The notes under the pieces were generated by a model. It worked only from the letters and a program-made list of their open reading frames with translations, was not told the origin of the DNA and ran no database searches. Shown here in pieces: positions 54,791 to 64,000 of a stretch of DNA of 64,000 bases. Both the position numbers and the translations under genes were made by a program. The stretch lies in contig CM041465.1 in assembly GCA_023213395.1 (NCBI GenBank), positions 246,085,741 through 246,149,740 on the forward strand. Direction: 5' to 3'. The stretch is from Cycas panzhihuaensis. Taxonomy: Eukaryota; Cycadophyta. Every line of letters begins with the position of its first letter. Position 1 is the first letter of the stretch.

Positions 54791-55990
54791 TACCATTTAT
54801 CCTCTTGTTTAAAGTGATGGAAACTATAACACCCACTCCTAGGTGATCATTAAGACTTTAATGTCTCTTGCCTAATCTTTAAGTGCAACCTTTACATTTT
54901 GCTCATGAGATTTCATCTTCCTATATTGGTTCTTTGGATCATCGCATACATGACACTTATGTTTACTCCCTCAAAGACTCAACTCAACTATATAAAACAC
55001 ATATAGAGTAAGGGTGTCCAAAACCTTCTCAATTCCATGGTGATACTTCCTTTATAGATCCTTCTTTCACATAAGAAGAAACATTACCTGCTCAAGCATA
55101 TTTATCATATTTTGAGATAGTTATTTCTAGGGTCCCTACTCCCCTTTACATTCTTAGATATTAAGATCCTTTTTATCTAGAGACTCATACTATGACATCC
55201 TCTCCATAACATAATTAATTTAATCCATTGTGTGAGGAGTATGAGTCAATTCAAGTTGAGCCTTTAGTTGCTCCTAATACCATTCAATCTCCCCTACCTT
55301 TCCATCCTATTTCACCAAGACCTCATTCTCCTCCTTTAGAGGAGGTAGAAGATCATAAGTTAATTCATTCCTAGCCCCTTCTTTCTCTTTCTAGGTTATA
55401 AGTTTGAATTTATTCTCCTTGTACCTTCCCTTCTACACATGAAGCTACCTCTATTATTCCTATCCATGGTAACTCTAGTCCTTCTCATATTCCTACCTCA
55501 TATCAAGTGGTCTTACATTCATCAACATCACAACCTATCCATACCTATTCCACTAGGGTTGCCCCCTCTCACCTTGTCTCATCTTCGACTCAATTGCTAG
55601 TTCACACATCCCATATAGTTGTGTTGCAAGATATTAGACCTTATGCATCTTATTCTAGAACACTTAATGTAGTCCCTTCTTTCCAACATGTTTCTTATAC
55701 CTATCCTATTCATCCTTATGCTTCATATAGTTAATCTCAAGTTTTGGGAGCCACTAACCCTACTTCTTTATCACATATTCCTAGACCTACCCCACAACCA
55801 ATCCCTTTTCCTTTATTTAATCCTATCCTTTCTTAATATCTTATGCTACAAACTAATTTTGTGGTTAACCCCATATCTTGGTTTAATCCTTCATCCACTC
55901 TTCCATCCTATTTTTTTCTTTAGAAGCAATAACAACAACCCATTCCTTCTACCACTCTACATTCATCATCCTTGCCTAAGCATACCACTA
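54791..55990 (+). other. Element G leader and N-terminal gag region, poorly conserved
   Basis: Proline- and serine-rich translations occur (for example the open frames 55507-55734 and 55688-55996), as in the variable N-terminus of Tat gag. I cannot fix the start codon. Confidence 0.45.
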
Positions 55991-56880
55991 TGTTGAGACC
56001 AAGGAAACCTTTTTTAGATTACATGAAGTCTCCTTTTCCACGTGAGGTTCTTTTTATCTCCTATGCCTCCATTCATTCTTGAGTTACCTAAATTCTTAGG
56101 TGACTCCTTCTAATATCCTTTGTCTCACATATAAGTATGTGTACTTACTTGTGTAGATTTCATACTGTATGATTATGTCATGATGCACTTGTTTCCTAAA
56201 TCACTTCAAGGTGATGTCTTAAAATAGTTTCATTGAATTCCCTCAACTTCTATTCTCTCATTTCAACAATTAGTTAATTTCTTTATCAATTATTTTGATG
56301 TAATGAGACCATTCAAATCCAGCATAAAATCTTTTTTAGTGATCAAACAAAACTACGATGAAACTTCTAGAGACTTTGTGAGAAGGTTTTAAGAGCAAGT
56401 ACATGCATATCATTCATGTCTTAATCCTAGTCTTCTATATGATCTATTCACTAATGCTTTAAGGCCACACATAGATCTTGAAGTTCTTAAACATTGCCCT
56501 CAAACCTAGGAAGAAGTTATTGAACAATGTTTAGCTTTAGAAATATTTGAGATTCAAGTAGGTATTAAGAAGATTAGGAAACATGTTCCCTCTAAAGAAA
56601 CTATTCAAACAACTAAGGTTTCCTATCCTAAACCAACCTATGATTGCATAACTTCTTCTATTATATCATTGGAGCATGCGATCAACACCAAGTTACATGT
56701 TGATGGTCCTTCTTAGGATCAGCCCTCCTAGGAGATGAAAGTAATTCACCTTACTAAAGGAAGAAATAAACAAGATCCTCCCCTAGCTCCTCCTTCCTTC
56801 AGAAAGATAAAATGGTGTTCAGATCATTAAATTGATGCTCATGATAGAAGTGAATATCATATGGTTGAAGCTATGACATA
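55991..56880 (+). pseudogene. gag: Element G gag
   Basis: Minor stops aside, the frame reads MPPFILELPKFLGDS, then LFPKSLQGDVLK, ILSFQQLVNFFINYFD and ETSRDFVRRF (about 56060-56390): the Ty3/gypsy retrotransposon gag (capsid) domain. LRPHIDLEVLKHCPQT and EEVIEQCLALEIFE follow. At about 56818-56860 KWCSDH, stop, IDAHDRSEYHM is a nucleocapsid-type zinc knuckle (C-H-H-C order seen in Tat gag) with the last Cys replaced by Tyr. Confidence 0.85.
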
Positions 56881-57360
56881 AAATACAAGTGTTCAATCAA
56901 ACCATCCCTCCAAAATATCTCAAGATCAAATGATTCATAAGGACCCCCTACCTCAACATAAAGACAAAGAAAACAAAGATGACAAGGGCAAGGAAAAATA
57001 GGTTCAAAATGATGAAGATGAGCCTTCGGGTTCTAATTTATAAAAGAAGACTACTACTCCTCCTAATCCTTCAACAAAATAAACAAGTAATCAAGTTTGC
57101 CTACCTCCTAAAGCTGGTGAAACCAAAAGAATAATTAACATAGTGGAGGTAAAAAAGAGTATAGATCCATCTACATCACTCAATGATTTGATGTCAAAGA
57201 ACCCTAACTCTTTACCTCTTATACCCCTATGTCCCATCAAGTTTAGGTCCATTTCTTTTAGTATAAAGTATGTATCATTGTCTTTGGTTAGTGAGCTTAA
57301 AACTATTCCCACTGGTATTTTAGTCATTGATTTACTAAAATATTGATCTGAGCAATGTCA
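56881..57360 (+). pseudogene. Element G gag-protease linker
   Basis: A Lys/Asp/Pro-rich stretch (KDKENKDDKGKEK; KKTTTPPNPSTK) followed by ILVIDLLKY. A linker of this kind separates gag and protease in Tat-type elements. The minus frame 57091-57327 is a shadow. Confidence 0.6.
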
Positions 57361-57900
57361 ACTCTTGTTTGATGTATTAGGACTTCTTATTGTAGTTTCT
57401 TCATCCACTTCTATACTTTCTTTGGACCTAACCATCTTATCCATTCATACTACTCATGTGCCAAATGAGATATGTCCATTTTATATTGAGATAATAAAGG
57501 ATGACATCAACATCAAATAGGTCATTATTAATGAGGGATCATTTGTTAATATAACCCCTCTTCACCTTATTAAAGACTTAGAATTTTAGTCTTTGATCCA
57601 TATGAGTGCATTTGTCAGGGATATGATAAAAATTAGAAAGTATCCCTTAGTCAAGACACTCTCCCTCTTACTTTAGAAGAAAATATGATTCTTACTAAGT
57701 TGACTATCATTAATCTTGATTTGGTGTACAATATCCTTTTAGGTAGATCATGGATTCCCTAAATGGTTGTGGTTTGTTCTTTCCTCCTTGGTGGGCTTAG
57801 GTTCATCCATGAGAAGTAATTAAAAATTATAAAGTGAATGCCAAAACCTATCAAACAGTCAATCCCACTTGTTAAGATCTTTTTTAAACCTAGTGAGTCA
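57361..57900 (+). pseudogene. Element G aspartic protease
   Basis: FYIEIIKDDINIK, stop, VIINEGSFVNITPLHLIKDL (about 57480-57585). The I-N-E-G-S stands at the catalytic D-x-G-A position, so the catalytic Asp has become Asn and the next residue Glu. The remaining core (MWTISF.. WFPKWLW around 57720-57770) is frame-shifted. Confidence 0.75.
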
Positions 57901-58980
57901 TCTAACTCTTAAGAGTATTTCTTCTAATCATTAGGTTTAGGCTAATACTTTGCCATTAAAGCCCCTTCTAATTAGGGAGAAATAAAGGATGTTGATTTGG
58001 TGGAGAATGTCCCTATTTCATCAAGTCCCTTATTTACTCCTTGGTCTTTGCATTTGACTGATTAGTCTTTGGTTTCTTCTTTCTCTCACAATGAAGAAGT
58101 AATTCCATGTTCTATTATACCTTATGGGGAAATGCTTGTGAGTGAAATTATTAATATGACTATCTCCCTTCTTGTTCAAACCCATTTCTTATAATTTTTA
58201 TGTTTACCTACAAGGGCAAATGCTTTAGTTTCTTCCACTATGAATCCTTCTCTAATTTATCATACAACTTATCTTTCATGTAACGTGCTTGTTAATGCTG
58301 TGTCTCTCTTCTCTTGATCTCCTTTCTTTATTACATGGTTGATTAAACATGAGAAGAAGATGTTGTTGCATTGGCATCTAGACTTAGAATCAAGTAATGA
58401 GGATATTAATTCACTATATATACTCCAAAGGAACTAAAGTATTTCTACTTGAGTAGGAGAAGTGAATTTGATTTCCACTATTTCTTTTCCTTCATGTCCT
58501 TTCAAAGATGCTTTTTTATCATCCCTCATCTTGATGTCTTTATCTAATCATGACTATTATTATCCTTATCAAGATTTGACCAAACCTTTATGTCAATCTG
58601 GGAATTTGTTGATAAGCCTATCCTCTTCTCTAAAGTTTCTTTGATTATTGAGTTTATTCCTACCTATCTAAGCTCTTTACTTTACTCTCCTTTACATTTC
58701 AGGTTCTCTTCTTTATCTACTGACCTACCAAGGAACTTGCTTCTCATTGATCTTTTTCACCTTAATCATTTGAAAAATGATGAGGTAATTCTTGAATATT
58801 TAGTAGGGTCATCTCCTAATTTTACCTTTGAATATTATAGGTTGGGTTTCTTAAAAATATTACAACCTAATTCACTACTAGTAATCATTACTAATCTCGA
58901 GAGATAGTTTTTTTAGTAGAACCTGCTCCTCCTCATTTTGAAGAGAGAAATGTTATGCTTATGGAGCAAACTATTGATAT
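57901..58980 (+). other. Element G protease-RT spacer
   Basis: Several longer open stretches (58462-58644 and 58590-58907) translate to Ser/Leu-rich sequence. The long spacer between protease and RT is usual in Tat-like pol. I recognise no domain. Confidence 0.5.
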
Positions 58981-58989
58981 TGACTTAGA

Positions 58990-59870
58990 ACTAGGCAATA
59001 CCCCTAAAATTATTAAATTAGGAGCTAGTTGTACTCCTTAAGAGATTGCCTAATTTAAGGATCTCTTTTATGAGTTTCACTTGGTCTTTGCTTGGGATTA
59101 TAAAGATATGCATGGCTTTCATCCCCAAGTCATTGAGTATAATATCACAATAACTCTTAGGATCAAATCTAAATAACAAAAATAGTGTCTTATTCACCCA
59201 TAACTCTCTTTCACTATTAAGTAAGAAGTGGAGAAGTTATTAGGAGTTAGATTCATTAAGATATTGATTACTCTTAATGGGTCTCTAATATAGTTGTTAT
59301 TATAAAGAAAAATAGTTCAATCTGAATTAGCATTGATTTTTGAGATATTAATGAAGCATGCCCTAAAGATAATTTTCTTCTCCCTTTTCTTAATTAGATT
59401 TAGGATCAAACAACTAGTTTCAAGGTGATGTCCCTTATGGATGGCTTCTCTGGTTATAATTAGATTTTTATCTTACCTTAAGATCATCATAAGATTGCAT
59501 TCACTACTCCTTGGGTTATTTTCATGTATAAAGTCATGCCTTTCAGATTGAAAAATGCTGGTGCAACTTATCAAAGAGTAAGAGTTTATATTTTTCATGA
59601 TTTGATTAGTAATATTATTGTTATATACTGAGATGATATGCTTGCTCCTTCTCGTGAAAGACGTGATCATATGTGTAACCTTAAAATAATCTTTGAAAGG
59701 CGTAAGAAGTATCACTTGTGTCTTAATCCACCTAAATATGTTTTTGCCATGACATCAAGAAGAATGCTAGCAAACATTATTTCCCATATTGGGACTAGAA
59801 TATATCTTGATAAGATAAAGGTAATTATCGATATACCTCCTCCTAAGAATTAGAAATAAATTAAATCCTT
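58990..59870 (+). pseudogene. Element G reverse transcriptase
   Basis: FYEFHLVFAWDYKDMHGFHP (about 59068-59127) is the Tat/Athila RT N-terminal block. The catalytic box near 59625-59640 reads V-I-Y-stop-D-D-M-L, with both Asp kept and a TGA between Tyr and the pair. It is followed by an open segment (59638-59853) with HMCNLKIIFERRKKYHLCLN and YVFAMTSRRMLANIISHIG. This region is the RT thumb. Other frames carry the fingers and palm, broken by frameshifts. Confidence 0.88.
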
Positions 59871-60019
59871 CTTAAGTAGACTTGGTTTCTTAAGACTTGT
59901 TATTAACAATTTCACTTTGAATGCCAAGCCTATCACAAATTTCCTAAAGAAAGATATTGAGTTATAATGGATTCCTCAAGTTTAAGAGTCCTTCGATAAT
60001 TTGAAGCAAGCCTTAATTT

Positions 60020-60430
60020 CGACACCTGTTCTTGCTCCACTAAGGTTTGATAAACCTTTTATTTGGTATACTTCATCTATTAAAGAATCATTAGTAGGAA
60101 TGTTATCATAAGAGGACAACTTTAGTAAAGAACGAGTGATATATTTCATTAGTAGAACTCTTGTGGCTACTGAACTTTATTATTCTCTTTGTAAAAAGGA
60201 ATGTCTCGTTTTAATCTTTACCACTAAGAGGTTGTGGTATTATTTTCTTGGGAATAAGGTCCACTTTATTGTTCAATATGATCCTATTAGATATTTACTT
60301 ACTAAAACCAACCTTACTGGGTGACTAGGTAAATGGTCCTTATTACTACAAGAATTTGACTTTTATATTATTAATAGAAAATCTAAGAAAGGCATGGTCA
60401 TTGATGAAATCATAGTTGATGCTTCTCTTC
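60020..60430 (+). pseudogene. Element G gypsy-type RNase H
   Basis: FDKPFIWYTSSIKESLVGML (about 60047-60108), then IYFISRTLVATELYYSLCKK (60139-60198) and VHFIVQYDPIRYLLTKTNLT (about 60261-60320) form the usual RNase H after RT in Ty3/gypsy. In the first segment the catalytic D-A-S motif reads Y-T-S-S. The 62-codon open frame 60136-60324 is its core. Confidence 0.85.
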
Positions 60431-60599
60431 ATAATCCTACCAAACAACTTGTTGATGATACTCTTCTAGATGAGCATGTTCTCCATGTCTAAGCAGTCCC
60501 TTTTGAAGATTTATGGTATGGAGAAATTAAATTATATCTTTATGACCAAGCTTTCCCTTCTTCTTCTGTGTCTAAGAAGAGAAGATGAATTCAAGCTAC

Positions 60600-61560
60600 T
60601 ACTAGGTAATATCTCTTACTTGATGATGTACTTTATAAATGTTCTTTTTATAGAGTTCTATTGAGATGCCTTTCTCCCAATAAAACATTTGTAGCCTTAG
60701 TAGAATCCCATGAAGGAATGTGTAGTGGACATTTTTATAGTCAATCAATAGCCTAATGTATTCTTTATATGGGTTATTATTGGCCCACCCTATTTAAGGA
60801 TGCTTATGCTTATATACAAAAATGTAAGGAATGTCAATCCCATGCAACCTTAATACACAAGCCGGCACAAGAATTGAAATCAATTATTTTATCGTGCCCT
60901 TTCTCCTAATGGGGTTTTGACCTCATTGGTCAAATCTTTCTAGCATCATCTAACAGCCATAAGTTTATTATAACTACTACCAAGTACTTTACTAAATAGA
61001 GCAAAGCTATTTTGTTAGTCACTGCTATTAGGAAGATCATCACTACATTTATTTTTTAGCATATCATTTATGGATTTGGGATACCAAAAAATATTATTAC
61101 TAATAATAGGACTTCATTTTGTAATTCATATATCATTGAATTATGTAGTAAATTCCATATTACCCATAGATTGTTAGCCCCTTATCACCCTCAAGTGAAT
61201 GGCGAAGCTTAAGCCTTTAACAAAACTTTAGCTAAAATGATTGCAACCTTTCATAAAGTTTGGCATGTTCAACTATTTCTAGCATTATAGGATTATATAA
61301 CCTCTATTAAAATTTCTATAGACATGACACCATTTTCTCTTATTTATAGTGTCGCGGTTGTTCTTCCATTAGAAGTTAAGATTTCTTCCTTGCGTGTCTC
61401 ATTAAAAGAATTCACTGATGAAGAGTTCTAAAGGGAAGCACATCTCTTGGAACTCGAAAAAATAGATGAGACTTATTAATAAGCCTTACAAAATAATATG
61501 GCATATAAGGCCAAGATTTAGGCTACTCATGTAGGCCTAGAAAGTTTATGTTGGTAATCA
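60600..61560 (+). pseudogene. Element G integrase
   Basis: The HHCC finger shows SHEGMCSGHF (about 60708-60737) and KCKECQSHA (about 60820-60846). The core has WGFDLIGQIF (about 60910-60940) with the first catalytic Asp. IITNNRTSFCNSYI (about 61093-61130) follows, where Asn replaces the second catalytic Asp. APYHPQVNGEA (about 61179-61210) includes the third catalytic residue. DEEF...EAHLLELEKIDETY continues into the C-terminal domain. Confidence 0.9.
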
Positions 61561-62795
61561 AGTGTTGAAGTTAGAATACCTCCATCATAAATAATAAAAG
61601 TTTTCTCCTAAGTAGGTCGGTCCTTATCCAATAATCGAGGATTTAAATAATGAAATCTATCGAATCTCAATAATGGAACATTTATAATTTAAAAAGCCTA
61701 TAAACTCTTAATATTTGAGGAAATTTTATACCTAGTGACACTCCCTATCTCTGTAATAAGGATAAACTATGACTCTGAAATTTCTTTTTTGTTTAACGAG
61801 CTAAAACTATGGGTAATTTTTTTCTTTAGCCTTTTCTCATTTTCTCTTAGGTTGTTCTTGCTTTCATAAAATATTTTACTTGTGATCATATAAGTCTATT
61901 ACTCTTTTTGGCATATGCATTGATTATGAGTCCTCCTATTTGAGGGTTTTGGTCTTCTCCTCTTTTGAGCTCCATACTTAAGAAAGAATTTGGGCCCCTA
62001 GCTTTATCATTTATTCTTATCCTTACTTCTTCATCAACTTCACATGCTTTTAGTTGTTGAGATCATACTTTTATTCATTAGTCCTTCACCCTGAGGATTC
62101 CTTCTTGGTCATATATCACCTTCTATTTTCTCTTTTATTGCTTTTATTATCCTTAGTTTACTTTATCTATATTTTGAAGTGAATACTCATTCTGCCACCT
62201 TCCCTTTATATTTGGAGACATGGTGATTTTGATCTCCTCTTTTTCCTACAGTTTAATTCTTAAAAAGATTGGCCTCTTTCATCCTAGGTTCCACTGAAAA
62301 GGATAAATCCTTATTGTATTGAGTAAAAGAGTTATATAATTAGATGATTATGATTTTATTTGTATAAAAAAAAAAGTGAAAGGTGAAAATAAAAAATACA
62401 AGAAAGAAGAAAAAAGAGTCATTGATCAAAAAAAAAAATTTAAAAAGTAAAAGTAAAAAAAAAAAAAGTGAAAAGTATATTATTATTGTCCTCTTATAAT
62501 CCAAGATAAGTCATATGATAGTTTTATCCCCACCTATTCTTATAATAGATTAGGTTCATTTAGATGAATCATTCAAGATATTTGGATCTAGATGCTTGGG
62601 TCCATCGTGGCCTCAATTATGATCAAACCCTACTTAACACCTTTTATTCTTATTAATCATGGTCATTTCAATTATGATTTATTTTTTTCTTCAATATAGT
62701 CAAAACTTTCCCATTTATTACTATCTCCTTATTGATTAATTCTCGCACCTTCCTTCATTGATCATATTGTCTCTAAATATTGGTCCTATCTTCCC
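61561..62795 (+). other. Element G region between integrase and the extra RNase H
   Basis: T- and C-rich, non-coding. It includes an A/G-rich tract at about 62365-62480 (AAAGAAGAAAAAAGAG, long A-runs). No recognisable domain. Confidence 0.55.
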
Positions 62796-63200
62796 ATGGC
62801 ATTGAGTATTTTCACTAATAGATATAGTAGAGGTAACCCAGGACTGTCTATTACTACTTGGGTGATCTATGACCAATCAAGAAATCCTCTCCTCTCCATT
62901 AGCCTATTTATACCTAGAGCAACTAATAATAAAGTTGAATGTTCTACCATTATAGGAGCCTTATCCGATATCTCTCACTCTTATGTTAGACCTTTCATCA
63001 TATATTTTAATTCTTAGCTTGTAGTCTATCAGTTAGTAGGGATATATTAGGTGTACTCTTAACGACTCCTTTTCCTTCACCATTAGGCTTCATTATTATT
63101 ATCATTATTTTTTTTAGTTACTATCCAGTATATTCCTCAATCTTTTAATATTGAAGCTAGTGCTTTTATCTCTTCTATCTTGGATGTTTACTTTAATTGA
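62796..63200 (+). pseudogene. Element G additional (archaeal-type) RNase H
   Basis: Frame from ATG 62796: IFTNRYSRGNPGLS, WVIYDQSRNPLL, ISLFIPRATNNKVECSTIIG and PFIIYFNS, stop, LVVYQLVGIY, then SFNIEASAFISS near 63160. This is the RNase H fold (F-T-D-G-x-x-R-G-N-P-G, N-N-x-A-E-Y, G-D-S-Q-L-V, N-x-x-A-D-x-L-A) like the second RNase H of plant Tat elements. Two catalytic Asp positions read Asn (GAT to AAT). It lies about 1.2 kb after integrase and just before the purine tract. Confidence 0.85.
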
Positions 63201-63213
63201 CTTTTATCTTTTG

Positions 63214-63222
63214 GCTGGGGGC
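63214..63222 (+). other. Element G polypurine tract
   Basis: GCTGGGGGC following a TTTTGG, then ACCTCAC, is the G-rich site expected at the 3' LTR border. Confidence 0.55.
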
Positions 63223-64000
63223 ACCTCACTTTGAAACAAGTATAAACTACTACTCTATATAGAGTATAAACTATTAGTTTTTGAAGATTAAGGTTTAAGT
63301 AGTATGAAGGTTAAGATTATAGGTTAAAGAGTGAAATGAAGTGTTTGAAAGGATAGACCCATATGAGAATCTTAGGCCATAGAGAATTTTAGCAAGGGGT
63401 AAGATCCTAAAAGCTTCTTATCCCTGGAAAAAGCCAATGAGAAATCTAATATACTTAGAAGATTAGTTAATTATCAAGTGAGATTAATTTTTTATTTTGT
63501 AAACAATATGTTTTCTTTATGATATATTATATAAATATGGATTTCACTCTATATTTATATAATCTATCAGGAGTATGATGTGAATTATGTAAGTTTTTCT
63601 TTTGAGAGATTTATATTATTCCATCCTCTACTTATATAAACCTATTACCATTTATTTCAGATGGTTTTATGTTTATAGAAATAATATTAGTAAGCCTTTC
63701 ATTTACTCCTTTTTATATTTTATTTGTTTTCTATCTTTTATTAATCCTTGTAATCTTTTTCTTTTTAAAATCTCTTTGCACCCTAAAATGAGTATAAACT
63801 ACCATGTATATCGTAGTGAAATTTTTAAATATATATATATATATGTAATCATAAAATAACAAAAAAAAAGAGAAGAAAAAATATTAAAATCATTATATGT
63901 TTTTATGGATCCTCACACTGATGAATGTATATCATGTTTAATTTATAAAAATAGGAATAAGGGGGAAAAGAGTTTAGAGTTAATCATATATTACATACAA
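63223..64000 (+). other. Probable start of element G 3' LTR and beyond
   Basis: AT-rich, with an (AT)n run at about 63829-63846 and no coding (the open frame 63602-63859 is low complexity). I could not align it to the sequence upstream of 54768, so the LTR call is positional only. Confidence 0.35.

Larger units (their letters stand above)
54768..63999 (+). mobile_element. Element G: Tat-like Ty3/gypsy retrotransposon (decayed, 3' end beyond window)
   Basis: From a candidate primer-binding site (54773-54790) through gag, protease, RT, RNase H and integrase to an extra RNase H domain and a purine tract (about 63214-63222), an 8.4-kb interior in Ty3/gypsy order. The extra RNase H is the feature that defines the plant Tat group. 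The 3' LTR should begin near 63223 and may run out of the window. Many stops and frameshifts make it inactive. Confidence 0.82.

Noticed and set aside
55507-55996. Pro/Ser/Tyr-rich open frames as a host structural protein
   Set aside because: They lie between the primer-binding site and gag of element G and fit the variable gag N-terminus.
1-64000. tRNA and rRNA genes
   Set aside because: I saw no cloverleaf-like A/B box pairs or conserved rRNA segments; the tRNA-like words found are primer-binding sites next to LTRs.

Overview
The window looks like repeat-dominated plant nuclear DNA. It is AT-rich and holds layered, decayed LTR retrotransposons of the plant Ty1/copia and Ty3/gypsy types, one 5'-truncated plant LINE, and pieces of two land-plant nuclear genes (a PPR protein and a protein resembling the AP-5 zeta subunit). 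Such density suggests a large-genome land plant, perhaps a gymnosperm, but the sequence does not fix the species. I found no intact host gene, no rRNA or tRNA gene and no CRISPR array. Nearly every element frame is broken, mostly by TAA/TAG/TGA where CAA, CAG or CGA would be expected, which fits C-to-T decay of old methylated repeats.

Layout, left half. 1-2958 is unassigned. 2964-18272 is a three-level nest. Outermost is a non-autonomous LTR element (A, LTRs 2964-3412 and 17837-18272). Inside it lies a second non-autonomous element (B, 4960-16139). A full-length copia element (C, 4973-12567) sits 13 bp inside B's 5' LTR. 18273-25897 holds unassigned repeats: long direct repeats, a 15-bp minisatellite, a minus-strand LTR/PBS remnant, and a third relic of the A/B family.

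Layout, right half. A 5'-truncated LINE (25911-27767) has a 13-bp target duplication. An old gypsy element (H) runs from about 28.2 to 50.2 kb and is split twice. Element F (28891-35375) interrupts its protease, and element E (37831-49775, minus strand) interrupts its integrase. E itself carries a full-length minus-strand copia (D, 39745-47725). A second, deleted copy of H (about 50.3-51.65 kb) preserves the empty site of F. From about 54.8 kb a second gypsy type (G, Tat-like) runs to the window end, with an extra RNase H domain downstream of integrase.

The most interesting object is element F. It is a non-autonomous LTR retrotransposon with a gag remnant, and it carries antisense pieces of at least two nuclear genes between its LTRs. 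The order of events readable from target duplications is H, then F and E, then D; and separately A, then B, then C.
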